NCBI GenBank assembly: GCA_020064725.1
Contig: JAGTWJ010000003.1
Location: 1,488,001 to 1,552,000, forward strand
Direction of reading: 5' to 3'
Length of the DNA: 64,000 nt
DNA from: Drechslerella dactyloides
Taxonomy: Eukaryota; Ascomycota; Orbiliomycetes; Orbiliales; Orbiliaceae
Numbering within the stretch: the first letter of the stretch is position 1; each line of letters begins with the position of its first letter. A model generated the notes under the pieces. That model saw nothing but the letters and a program-made list of their open reading frames with translations, made no database searches and was not told the DNA's origin. Shown here one piece after another: positions 23,990 to 35,710 of this stretch. Made by a program: the position numbers and the translations under genes.

Positions 23990-25324
23990 ATGAAGGTTTC
24001 CGCCTTCCTCGCCAGTGGCGCTCTTCTTGTGCAGTCTGCGTCTGCTCACTGTAAGTTCCGCGATAAACATATATCCACTCTTCAATAGAATACTCAATAC
24101 CGACATTTTGAATCCATGCTGACCGGAGATCACTCGTCAAGATATCTTCCAAACCCTCAATGGCGGTTCTCCGTACCAGTACTTCCGCACGAACACAAAC
24201 TACAACTCGCCCGTCACCGACACCACCAGCACGGACATGCGATGCAACGTCGGCGCGCTGACCGGCGGGTCAACGGGCACGTACACCGTGTCCGCTGGCA
24301 CCAGCGTCACTCTCGGCCTTGATACCGCCGTCTATCACAACGGCCCGATCCTGTTCTACCTCGGCCGCGTACCGTCCGGCCAGACCGCCCAGTCGTGGGA
24401 CGGAAGCGGTTCCAACTGGGTGAGTTTATAATCATATTCCTACCATTAGTGCTAAATATCAGGGAGAATGCATCTGCTAACTCGACATCGTAAACAACAG
24501 TTCAAATTCGAGCAACGTGTTAGTATATAATGTCAACTTCTGTCATGTCATCGCCACTCTAACCAGTCGTATATAACAGGGCCCCAACTTCTCCGGCGGT
24601 AGCGTCACCTGGCCCCTCAGCCGTACGCATTCACCTACACCCACAATACATTATACGTTCCGCATCCACGAGTGACACCCGCTAACACGTTCTACCGTGC
24701 CAGAAACCTACTCCGTCACCATCCCAGCTGGCATCCCCGCCGGCCAGTGGCTCCTCCGCGCCGAGCAAATCGGCATCCACAACCCCTACCCAGCCGGCAT
24801 CCCCCAGTTCTACATCGGCTGCCTGCAACTCCAGGTCACCGGCGGCGGCAGCTGCTCACCAAGCTACTTCAACATCCCCGGCCACATCCGCGAGAATGAC
24901 CCGGGCATCACGGTCAACATCTACAACAACTTTAACAGCTACACCTACCCCGGCCCAGCTCCGCAATCGTGCTCGAGCGGCGGCGGCGGCGGTGGCGGCG
25001 GCGGTAACCCTACGACCACACGGACGACGACCCGGGCCACCACGACACTTAGCACTCGCACGACGACGGGCGCGACGCGGACGACCACGACGACGAGGAC
25101 GACTACGGGTGGTGGCGGTGGCGGCGGCACCGGCGCTCCGCTGTACGGCCAGGTGAGAATTAACCTACCCGCCTTTATCTTTTCAACTTGCAATAGTATA
25201 GGATAGTGTATGGCTAACGTTTACGATCGGCGTATAGTGTGGTGGTAACGGATGGACGGGCCCGACGACCTGCGCCCAGGGGACTTGCAAGGTCCTCAAC
25301 CCGTACTACAGCCAGTCCACGTAG
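23990..25324 (+). CDS. AA9 lytic polysaccharide monooxygenase with CBM1, six exons, about 311 aa
   Basis: Secreted copper enzyme that oxidatively cleaves cellulose or related glucans. Exons are 23990-24050, 24142-24419, 24501-24518, 24580-24622, 24704-25152 and 25238-25324. A 19-residue signal peptide ends in SASA, so His20 becomes the N-terminal copper-brace histidine. The second brace histidine is His86 in AVYHNGP. The axial tyrosine is Tyr170 with Gln168 (QFYIGC). Cys55 and Cys173 can form the core disulfide. A Gly run and a Thr/Arg linker lead to a CBM1 cellulose-binding domain (YGQCGGNGWTG, then NPYYSQ). The last usual CBM1 cysteine is replaced: the protein ends SQST, so one disulfide is missing. 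The third exon is only 18 nt. Family length is normal. Confidence 0.95.
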
Positions 25325-27701
25325 TGACCATGCAGCGTACGGATACTTCGATCAGCTTGCTGCTGCTGCTGCTCGAGATATCAAACCTCGTTGGGCGGAC
25401 TGCCGAGTGACTGTGTGGACCTGTGGGTGTACAGAAAATATTTATCTGGGGTGTCGACGATGTATACTGTGTATATATTATTATCTTTATCTTCATAATT
25501 TACTTGTTATATTTGCCTGCATAAATACAATTTGTGCCCATGTGTGAATATAATTGCATGGGAGGCCATCAGTGTAACTTCACAGCTAGTGAAAATGGAA
25601 GATGTAGGAAGAAAGACGTGATAAATTCGGTTTATTGTTATATTGCGAATTATCTGATATGCGCTAGACATGCGGGTGGTCAAAAACATCGATATCGACC
25701 AAGGTGCCCCCCCCAGTCCACCAGTACTATAGTCGCCAGCTAAGCAAGCTTATGCATATATAATATAAGTATATATGGACATGTTGTAACATGCTGCCGG
25801 ATAACTGCGAACGTACGCACGTAATTAATATATCAGGAAATATATCTCCGCCATCCCGCTCGTCTACGAAAACGCATGCAACATCCCAAGCGTGCCGTCG
25901 GAAGCCAGTTCCGAAACCTAGTTTGACGAGACCAGTTCAAGCCCTCGGCGGAGGCTGTGGCCCCGGAGCTTGCGTGGATATGATATATGTATTATATTAG
26001 CGTATCGTCCATCTTGGAACTACGTTTTACCTCCTGGGTACATAGAGTATCAATGTAGGTGGACTTGTAGTTTGGTGGCTGCAAGTCTGGATCCAAGTAC
26101 GTACCTGTTGCTCGATTTATAATTTACTGGAGTATTACTATAAGCATACTAGCTTCCCCGTCGTCTCGAAGCTACCCTGTATCATGTACGATATGTTGAC
26201 ACACCTTTGATTTTGCGGGATGAAATCCAGGATCCCAGATGGCTGTGTAGCGAGCTTTGGGGTATCATCATTTGCCTGGCGAAGCTCTATCGAGGCTAGC
26301 CCGTTCTACACTGAGCTGAGATGCTCATATACCCGGAGATAATTCGCAATACTGCCGAGTATATTATATATCTATACTTTAGATCATCCTTGGTGTTTTG
26401 GGTACAGAGCAGCAACGTAACTATGCATACGGGATTAGATAGATTTCTGGAGCTCTATACGCTGTCGCTGTAAATTGTCTTGATTAGTCTCCAAATTAAG
26501 CAACGTTCCATGCGGCGGTGCCGATCAATTATAATATCTCGGTAAGGATATGAAGTACCCGGGGAATGCAAAGTTGATATACTTTATAGAGTCTCGTAAG
26601 CTAGACGTACGGAGAGCAGGCGCACGTCAGGAAGCATGTATCGCCGTTCGATTAAAAGCTCCGCAGCATATATATAAATACTGCATACTCGGATAATACA
26701 TTGAAATTCCTGCCAGCGCAGCCCGAAGTAGGTTGCGCGACCAAACTTGTATCGCGTGTACACCATCGGCGGGGGATTATCCTAGATCTGTCTGTATATG
26801 TGTCAATATATCGGCGACTGGCCCGAGACTATGCGCATGCCAACATTCTATCTGACGTCTGCTCCGAGATTGATTGAGAAGTTTCATGGAGGTCACGTCG
26901 AAATCGGGATCATGACGTCAATGGGCTGATCGAAATTTGGCGCATTCGGAGAAATCACACGCTGCCTAAATTTAGGGCTGTTAGGATTGAATGACTCGAG
27001 GTTCTGGTGTGCATCTCGCAGCTGCATTTGCATTCATTGCATTGAAGATGTTGACTTTTTCAGGACACCCGCGTAAGGCGCCTTAAGGCTTGGATCCGGA
27101 ACGGTGCATTACTCGATTGGGAGTCGGGCACCTGTGTAACCAATAGCGCTATACAGCCCACGCCAACGTGATAGAGATGGCGGAGAAAACACCACCACCA
27201 TCCAGCCCGCCGACGGCATCTCCAGCCGGCCGGTCTTCAGTCGACGTCCGCGGTGTCCCTGGCCAGACACAGCTGCTTCGCTCGTTACACCGTTTCTGCT
27301 CGGCTGCCCAAAGCGGGATAGCGCTGGGATGCGCGTTATCTGCGGACCTCGCGAGCAAATCAAACGCTGGCACGCCCCGCCGACGAAGGCAGGCGGGCCT
27401 TGGTTGTTATATTGGGACCCCTTATTATCGCAATCTCCGCCACGGACAAGTAAAGCGCTCGCCCACCCCTCGTCGCCACTGTACTGGCCACCTGCGATCG
27501 CTGCTGGCCAACAAGTATTCTTCTTTTCCATCACCTGCGCTGCCTGCAGTCTGTCCTCGCCGCCGACTCGAGGAACTGCAACTGCGACCGCATTCCTTTC
27601 AACCTTTCCTTACGATTCGACACGCTCCTTTACGATTCCGACTTCTTTTTTTATTTCTGACGGCAACTGTTGCAGTTTTCGATAAGGCTATATAAGTGGA
27701 A
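25325..27701. other. Long intergenic region
   Basis: Between the AA9 gene and the double-psi beta-barrel gene. From about 25.4 to 27.0 kb it is AT-rich with only short frames. From 27.1 kb GC rises and a 175-codon Arg/Pro/Ser-rich frame (27168-27695) runs up to the next start; it has no domain and looks like leader sequence. A TATATAAG at 27689-27696 lies only 6 nt before the ATG at 27702, so either it is not a functional TATA box or translation starts at the in-frame ATG at 27720. Confidence 0.45.
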
Positions 27702-28823
27702 ATGTCTTCACTCACAGCGATGGATAAGGACATCGAAGCGCTCTCCGACGATGCCAGCAAGCCGCTGCCGCCGCCGCCATCGATCTCGGACGCCTCATCG
27801 CTACCCGTCTACACGCGCGACGAGAACTCGCCGCCCGAACCCAGCGACCAGAAGAAGCGCAAACAATGGACGATCACGGTGACGCTGCCGAGCCGCGAGG
27901 ACATCGGGACGCTGAGGCTGCGGCCGGTGTACGAGAAGGAAACGCTGTCGCAGCCGGCTAGGATTTTTGGAATCCGCAGACGATGGTTCCTGACTGCGGT
28001 CGGGCTGCTGGCGCTGATTATCTTGATAATTGGGCTAGCGGCGGGCTTGGCTGGGAAGAAGAACAAGGGGTATGTGCAACCTGTCGCACACTCTTCCGCG
28101 AGCGCTCCAACTCCAGACCCGTATGATATTTTTTTCTTTCTTTTCTATTTCTATGTTTACTTGCTGTTCGCATGCTTTATTTTTCATCGTGCGTGCGCAT
28201 GTGGGGATGGAAGAGGTTTTGGGCCTCTGCTTTCTTCTTGGACTTGGGCAGCCCGCCGGGTAATATTGACCGGTGTGAAACTTTCGTCCAAGATGAAACG
28301 TTCCGAAATGAGATGAATGCAAGGACGTGGTGTTACCGTCTGCTTATTCTTCTTGGTTTTATCATTTTAACATTAACCTGCTTACCTGTTGCACCGCGGC
28401 TAACGATTCCGCTCCTGCAGGACCTTCCTCCCGCTGCCAAACTCAGGACAGAGCTTCCACGGCGACGCAACCTACTACGACACGGGCCTCGGCGCCTGCG
28501 GCTGGGACAATCCGGGGACGCAGAAGGTCGTCGCCGTGTCGCATGCGCTGTGGGATGCGAAGAGCACCAGCGCGAACCCCAACAACAACCCGCTGTGCGG
28601 CCTCATGATCCGCGCGACGAGATACCGAGCCAACAATGAGGCCTTCCTGATCGGCCAGGGCGGCAGCGATGCGCCGGGAGGCCGAAACGTGAGCGTGGAC
28701 GTCAAGGTTGTCGACCGGTGCGTCGGGTGCGCTCCGACGGATCTGGACTTCTCACGGAGCGCATTCGATGAGCTGGCGGACCAGGTGATGGGGCGGGTGC
28801 TGATCGATTGGGCGTGGCTGTGA
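27702..28823 (+). CDS. Membrane-anchored double-psi beta-barrel (RlpA/expansin-like) protein, two exons, about 273 aa
   Basis: Exons 27702-28120 and 28421-28823 are separated by a 300-nt intron. Residues 1-85 are a Pro/Ser/acidic cytosolic tail ending in basic residues (IFGIRRRWF). One TM helix follows (about 92-113, LALIILIIGLAAGLAG), giving type II topology. After a short Ser/Pro stalk the C-terminal domain is a double-psi beta-barrel: HGDATYYDTGLGACGW, CGLMI, then VVDRCVGCAPTDLDFS and a closing GRVLIDWAW. The Asp-Arg-Cys and Asp-Leu-Asp motifs match fungal expansin-like/RlpA proteins. Most of these are secreted, so the membrane anchor is notable. It probably acts at the cell wall, without known hydrolytic activity. 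The start may instead be codon 7. Confidence 0.85.
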
Positions 28824-30105
28824 GACGGTGGATGACCGGATCTCGCGGATTCGATTCGATTCGCGAGACAGCTTGCACGTTGGATTTGATTACTTTTCAC
28901 TCGGCGGGAGATTTTCCTGTATTATTACCAGTAATGTCTGTTTGGATGTATTTATAGGCCTGCCTTCTCTTTCATTTCTTGCTGCATACATGGTACGTGC
29001 AGGACCGGTTGACCGGTTTAATGATACGGCATTTTTATTTTTATTCTTTTTCCAGGCTTCGTTATGCATGCGGAGGCCCGCGTGTCTGCGTGTCTGGATG
29101 GATGGGGAATGCGGCTCCTTGAAGTGACGGGATCTAATGTATGTGTGACCTTGGGTATCGATAACGGTTCTGCTGGTAAACTCGGGGAGTTTTTGATCGA
29201 TCAAGCGGATTGCCGTTTTGGTGGTGCCCTGCATGCGGAGTTTAAGCTCGTAGGCTCGTGCAGGCGCATTTTATACGGAATCCAGGCGGGTGCGTGGACA
29301 TTGTATTGGAATGTCGTGAATGCGCCGACGAGGCTCACAGACCGGACAATCGAGATCGATCGTGTGCGTGTGCGTCAGGGCTCAGCTGTGTGCAATCGTA
29401 CAAGCTCCAAGCTGCGGGTTCACGAACCCTGGCCGAATGCTATTCGCTGTCGACTCGCTAATACGTAGCAAGCATGGCCGCAGGGCAGCTGGCAGGGGGC
29501 TCACCGGAGGCTATGCTCTGAGGATCACCCAGATCCTGAGCTGGAACCGGCCAGCTCGACAGTCGACAGACGGACAGGAGACACGATTTTTTATTTTTAC
29601 GCCCCCGATCACAAATCCGTTCCCCAGATCGAGTCTCGTCCCGGTGTAACATTGTGGGTCGTATTCTTAGCAGCGGGTTCCGCAACAGTCATCGATTCCG
29701 GCCCCCTGACGAGAGGTGGACTGCCCTTTTGAAACGGCCTCTTCGCTTTTGCTATACGCAGCACAGCACCTCTTGTTTCCTTTCCAGCCGTGCCAGGCCA
29801 TCCCTAGCTCGTCGCTCGCTGACTGACTGACTGACTTGCTCATCGACGGGCTAACTCGCAAGCTCGAATCGACTGGTTCTTGGAGGAGCGGCGCGGTTCC
29901 GGTTCAATTGCGAGCGAACGGACGGGAACAGCTGGCTTGAGCTTCCGCGTCCGTGTCCGTGTCGACGCCCGCGTCTCGTCTAGGCAGTGCGATTCGTGGC
30001 ATGCGTCTGGCTGCACGCTGGTACGTATACGGCCGCAGATGATTCACTCGCAGACGGGCGAACGGGTGTCACGCTGAGATTGGGCGTCCTCGATCTTCTT
30101 GGGCC
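28824..30105. other. Intergenic region
   Basis: 3' flank of the beta-barrel gene and promoter/leader of the large disordered protein gene. A short (TGAC) repeat lies near 29818-29836. No gene was recognised. Confidence 0.45.
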
Positions 30106-33100
30106 ATGTTCTCGGCGCTGTTCTTCGGCGGTGGTGGTAATGGAGGCGGTGGTGGTGGTGGTGATGGCGGAGGGGTGTCGAAGCTCAAGGCGGACCGGCG
30201 AAGCAGCAGCTCTTCCTCCTGGACGACACTCTTCTCCCGCAGAAACTCATCCGCCGTCGAGGACGAGCACCATCGCCAGCATCATCACCACCAGCATCAT
30301 CATCACCACCATGACGCCCACAAAAAGAAGCAGCGGGCCTCGCGCGGGCTGAGCTCCAGCTCGACGCTGTCACTGGCTCTGAGCCGGCCGCCGCCTGTGC
30401 CAGCAGCAGCAGCAGGAGCAGCAGGCGCAACAGCCTCATCCGCCTTAAAACCTCAGAAACGGCAGCCGCTGCCGTCCCCCTCCTCACCTCCCTCCTCCTT
30501 CCCTCAGACTCAGACCCGGACTCAGGCTGTCTCTTCCTCATCATCGACTTCCAAGAAACATCCCGCCGGCCGCCAGCTCCCTTCGGTCGACAGCCTCAGT
30601 CCCAAGGCCAATTCCAGTCCCTCGCCCGTCGTCGTCGTTGGCCACCCGACAGGGGGATACGCCTCGACCAAACCCATCAGGGCCGCCGACCCACCGCAAC
30701 TGCCGCCGCCGTTCAGGCATTCCGCGTTCGGGCCCGCTCTGCTGGCCCAGAGTTCCCTCTTCCCCAAGCCTGCCGCATACATTTACACCGCCCGGTCCGC
30801 CTTTTCTTCGTACGTCACTCCGTCCGTCCATCCATCCATCATCCATCTGACTACTTACTCATTCACTTTGTGATTTACCCTCATCCCGTTTTCTTTCCTC
30901 GCTTCCCTTCGATATCGATTGCGCGAAAAGTTGTTTGCTCGGCTGGCTGACCGCTGTCCCCTACCTTCAGATCGACAATGTCGCTCAGCTCGTCGTCCCC
31001 GCCGCCGGCTGTGTCAGGAGCACCGGACCCGCACAAACGACACAGCAAGCGGGACCGCAGTCCCTCGCCGTCGAGACGGCACTCGTCCAGACGGCTCAAG
31101 TCACAGTCCACACGCGATTTCGACCAGCCCGACATCGGCTGCCCGGAGCTGCCTACCCCTCCAGATTCCCGCAGGGCGACGCCCGCCCACCACCACAGGC
31201 CCAGAGAGTCATCACGAAACCTATCCACGATCAACGAAGACCAACCCGAGCGCACCAAGAGCCGATCCAAAAAACACCGTCGCCGACACAGAACACCCGA
31301 AGAGAAGGAAGAGCGAGAGCGGAGGAAACGAAAGGCTCGTGACGCCGACGATGAGCGGCTGGACGAAATCCGGCGCAACGCTGAGAAACCGCCCATCAGC
31401 AACGGCAATGTCCCTGAAGCGCCTACTCGTACTCCCCCGCCCCCTCCACCAGGCACCCAAGACCAGCAAGCGCCAACCCCGCGATACACCACACCCGTCG
31501 CGCCCTCGAGACGTGATTCCGCCACCCCGGCCACGCAATCGATATTTCGGTCAAGTGCTGCGAACATCCTGCAGGCAATAACCGGGTCATTGGACAGACA
31601 GAAGGGCGTTAGTTCGAAAACATCGAAGGATCGACTCAGCGGCTCGTCGCCCAAGTCCAGTAGCACACGGGTGATTCTGCAACAGACCGACCAGTCAACG
31701 AAAGTCAAGATTGACCTGGGCGAACCCGCGCCAGCTGCACACCGAGATGAAGGCGACTCGACGGAATCCGACAGATCCGAATGCCACACGCCCAAGGGCG
31801 CCGAGTTCCCGCTTCACAAGCTCCCCGGCGACCGGAAGGATTCGATACACTCCTCTCCGAATGTCAAGATAGTGGGAGAAGACGTCTCGGACGACCTGTT
31901 CCACCAAACGGGCAACATTGATTTCCTGTTGCCATATGGCGGCCTCCAGGAGCAGTTTGATTCCGGTTACGAGATCGAGCAAGATATTGACGAGGATGAG
32001 TTCCCCGAGGATATAGTGGACGACGGGACGGTTCTCGCGGGGGGATCCCAACCTCCTCGGCGGAAGTCTCATGCAAGGTTTCCCACGATTGCAAACTCGG
32101 TTCTCAACGTCGACCCGCTGAGCCAGCAGCTTCCCGTTCTAATCAGCCTCATTGATAATACGGTTACAGCGTACGAAACCATACTAGAGACCCAAGGTTC
32201 TTTTGCTGTGGGCATTGGTGGGTACCAGCCCGTTGCCCGGCGGCTGTTGGAGAAGGTTGGCAAGCTCTTCTCGAGAGAATTGCCACCGGACGCAGCAACC
32301 TGGGGTGAAACGCTGGAGTACATTTCGGGCAGGAAAGAGATCCCAGAGCTCCTCGATTGCGAATTGGACGATGAAGCCGTATCCGAATTCTTCGACCATG
32401 ATGATGAGAAAATGTTCATTTACAATGCCTGTCTGGAGGAGCCGGAAGTGCTCGATCCAGCTATCGAGGGTCTTCGAAGGTTGACTGAAGAACCTGTCAC
32501 GGCGGAGGAAACTGCAATTTACTTGACTACTTATCCGCACCTGCGCCCATTGCTACTTGCATGCAACGCCATGACCGATGACGAACTCGACATCCTGTAC
32601 AGCAAACAGGCAGCAGCATTCTTGAATGTCGACGTCGCAGTCCGATCCGACAAGCAACGGGAAGCTACCGAGTGCGCTGAGCTCAGCCGAGGAATCGACG
32701 AGACGGTCAAGAAGATGGAGGCCATCATCTCACGCATGCGAAGCGCCCAGACTAACATTCTCAAACGCAAAAAGGGAATTGAGGCGCATCTTGCCGTCCA
32801 CGCACCCGTCGATGACGACACACCTGCTCTGGCGCCGGAGATCCAGACCGCCATTGACGAGATCCAGAACGAGGACATCATCAAGATGGAAGACCGGAAG
32901 CGGCGGCGGAAAGAGCTCAAGAAAGAGCTCGAAGACGAGGATGACGACGGCGATACGCTGCTTCCCGACGACAGCATCAGCCAGATCAATCCTTACCGCA
33001 CCCGTCGTATCCCTCAAAGTGTCGCACGGGCCTACCAGCAGGCGCAGACCAGAGCTGCTGCCGCCGCCGCCGCACCGCAGGTACCCGGCTCGGTAGTCTC

Positions 33101-33752
33101 GACGAGGACGTCGACATCCATCCTGCAGGAATACCTCGCCGCGAAGGCGCCACCACGACAGACACAGGCACACGGCACCGTTGACCCGATGATGGCCCCC
33201 GTGGAATTCGACGCCGGGCAAGGCGGGGGGAAGAAGATGAACGCATACTTCCGCGTCCCGCTGCCGGTCAAGATCTACGGCTCGCTGATGAACGATCTCA
33301 AGGAAAAGGTCAGGCGATTCCCACTGCACCCGGCGTCTAGCGGGCGGAACTTGGAGGCGATACCGGAGCGGAGCGAGGTGCCGGACACAGCGCACTACGA
33401 TGACCAGCTGCACAGATCCAACTCGCGGTCGTCGACGAAAGTGCCGTCGTCGCGGAATCTGCTCAACGGGTCGTCGTCGAAGCGGTCCGGCTTGTTCAGC
33501 AAGAAGGTTGTGGCAGAGCCGCATCCGCATGACGGCGGCGGGGACCGGTCGTGCACGCCGGTCGTCATCCATGCACCCGGCGTGGGAGGATATAGCAGCT
33601 CGAAGCCCGTGCTGGCAAACGAGACGAGTTTGCGGAAGGAGGAGAAGGAGAAGGAGCGGGCGCGGGAGAAGGAGAAGCGGCGGAGGGAGAAGGGGAAGAG
33701 CGGGGGTAGCAGTCGGCGGCGGGATAGCTACGTCGAGCGGCCGAGGAAGTGA
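30106..33752 (+). CDS. Large mostly disordered fungal protein, two exons, about 1161 aa, function unknown
   Basis: Exons 30106-30809 and 30971-33752 join in phase (TC + A). The downstream ATG at 30978 is therefore internal, not the start. The first 500 residues are low complexity: a Gly run, a His-rich stretch (HHHHQHHHHHHDAHKKK), Ser/Pro tracts and basic RS-like segments (RHSSRRLKS, KKHRRRHR). A folded helical region follows from about residue 620 (PLSQQLPVLISLIDNTVTAYE) to about 830. It has acidic segments (CELDDEAVSEFFDHDDE) and a predicted coiled coil around KKMEAIISRMRSAQ and RKRRRKELKKELEDE. The tail is Arg/Lys/Glu-rich. I recognise no catalytic domain. The mix of RS-like and coiled-coil parts would suit a scaffold or nuclear factor, but that is a guess. 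Confidence 0.8.
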
Positions 33753-35405
33753 TTGAGTGAGCGGTGAGCACATGCGCGGTGTTATTTCGGCGTCAGTATC
33801 GTTCATTTCACGGTTTTGATTGCAAGCGTCATTTTTGGAGATAAATTGTCACGTCACAGGACAGTTCCTCTATGTTTTTTTTTCTTCTATTTTTCGACAT
33901 CGACATCTATGGCTCTGTATGTGGTTTTTAGCGGTCATTTGTGGATTTTCTCTTGCGATGTTCTACATATCATTTAGCGGGAGTTGAGATGAGTTTTGTG
34001 TATCAACATGATGTTCTTTCTTGCTTCATTCGGTTGGATAGCTGACTGGCCCGCCGGTCTCACGGCTTGGTATAACTACACTGTATCATCATTATTGATT
34101 GATCCAGCTATCTAGGATAGTTGATCGATCTGGCTGTCTTTTGAGAGTTTTCAACTTGCCATCTTTTCTCTATTCGAAGAGGCCTTTTTCCGCTTGTATG
34201 TATGCACGTATGTACGTATAGCAGTGCCATTGGGAGGTATGAACCAGGGCTTGATAATGTATTACACTAAATCTATTACTTTGTACACGAGCTTTCTATA
34301 TCATATTTCTGGAGAACTAGCTTTGAAATGTATCATCGAGAGGGAGTGTTATTCGACTGATGTATACGGGGAACCTAGGACATTGAAGATCATCTCGATC
34401 GATGAGCATGGTTGGTCTCTACGATACGCACATCGGTTCGATTCGTGACGGATGTGGGAATACCGAGCCGGTTGGATGCTAACGGTCTTGGATCCATGGA
34501 CCCGGAGCCAGTTACGGTGGACGGAGTGTCGAGTTCCTGGAATTTAACTGGTTGGGGGGACTGTAGGATACTAGCTTAGGATGCATGCGGACGTTGTCGG
34601 AAGGACTGGCTTTGTTTTTAGGGCTGCTGCAGTTATTCGGCGTATCGGATCACACGAGCTATTGCTCGATGGGTGTGACTGCTGAATGGGGGAACATTTA
34701 CCTTGACATGCAATTCGGTGTAAAATATGGAAAGGATGCATGGCTTCCTGTGGATACTTTCAATGTTTCCTGTGCTGTGTGCAAGGTAAGAGGGATGGCT
34801 TAGCTAGACACTGCGGTCGATCGAGCTCAATGTCCAATTGCGCGCGCGAGATATACATTTCCGCTTCGCAAATACGCAGCTGAAGTTAGGTATATTCTAT
34901 AATACCTGTAACGAGAATATCTATGACCAAATTGGATTAATCTGATGATCTATAGTCTGACGATTGCGTAAATGAATTGGCGGTCTCTCGATCAGGCTCT
35001 CTCCGCCAGCGGCAAGATGCTGTAACTTGCCTCACAACTTACGTAGTATGCAAATATTCGAAGTCATAGCACCACTGTATTCCCCCGCAGCGCGTAGGAG
35101 TGAACTGATTAATAAAATAAGAAATGAAATGGCAAGTAAGTGTCAGGCATCAACTGCAAGCCAAAGCCCGATCAGCTGACTTTGACACGTACTATTAACA
35201 TCATGCACATTAGCCGCCACAGCGTAAGCTGTAATTAATCGTATTAGCCCCTCAATATGTTGCTATCGAGGAGTATATGGATGCCGTGTACGTGATTAAG
35301 TAACTGTTGCAAAGTTCTCGAGGGTAAGTTCCATTGTGCGGTCAAAGTTCTCGGAGAAATAGCGGGCAAGGATTGATTTTCCGGCCGCGCGGTGTAGAGA
35401 GTTCA
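33753..35405. other. Intergenic region
   Basis: 3' flank of the disordered-protein gene followed by AT-rich sequence with only short frames (under 90 codons). The last part is promoter of the L-galactonate dehydratase gene. Confidence 0.5.
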
Positions 35406-35414
35406 TCCACCAAT
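35406..35414 (+). promoter_or_regulatory. TCCNCCAAT galacturonate-responsive element
   Basis: TCCACCAAT lies about 300 nt upstream of the L-galactonate dehydratase ATG. It exactly matches the TCCNCCAAT element described in promoters of fungal D-galacturonate catabolic genes, bound by GaaR-type Zn-cluster activators. The gene identity supports function; a single site is otherwise modest evidence. Confidence 0.55.
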
Positions 35415-35710
35415 GGCGGCCTTGTCAGGGAGCGAGCGCTGGGACCTGCCGAAAAGCTCGCGGTGGCCCCTCATTGCACCCGGACAGGCTGTATGTCGGA
35501 CCAGGAGTCCGGTAGCTGTAGCAAATACGTAGAGGTCGATAGATGGACCCGATTGATGTGTTTAAATAGCTGAGGGGTCACGGTCGCCGTGAAGCAACTT
35601 GCTGCTCCATTTAAATTACCTTTCAGCTGTCCTGCTCTCGACTGCTTTTGCCATTGCAACATCCAACACAATCGATACTCACTGTTGAACGCGAACGTCA
35701 CTTTGTGAAG

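Noticed and set aside
27168..27695. 175-codon frame ending just before the double-psi beta-barrel gene
   Set aside because: No domain, stops before the gene start, and composition fits a GC-rich leader.
27689..27696. TATATAAG as TATA box of the beta-barrel gene
   Set aside because: It is only 6 nt from the assigned ATG, too close for a functional TATA box unless translation starts further in.
30881..31795. 304-codon minus-strand open frame
   Set aside because: It is the antisense shadow of the GC-rich disordered-protein gene, with no domain.
32730..33806. 358-codon minus-strand open frame
   Set aside because: Antisense of the same gene; Arg/Leu/Pro-rich with no motif, while the plus-strand frame spans 924 codons.
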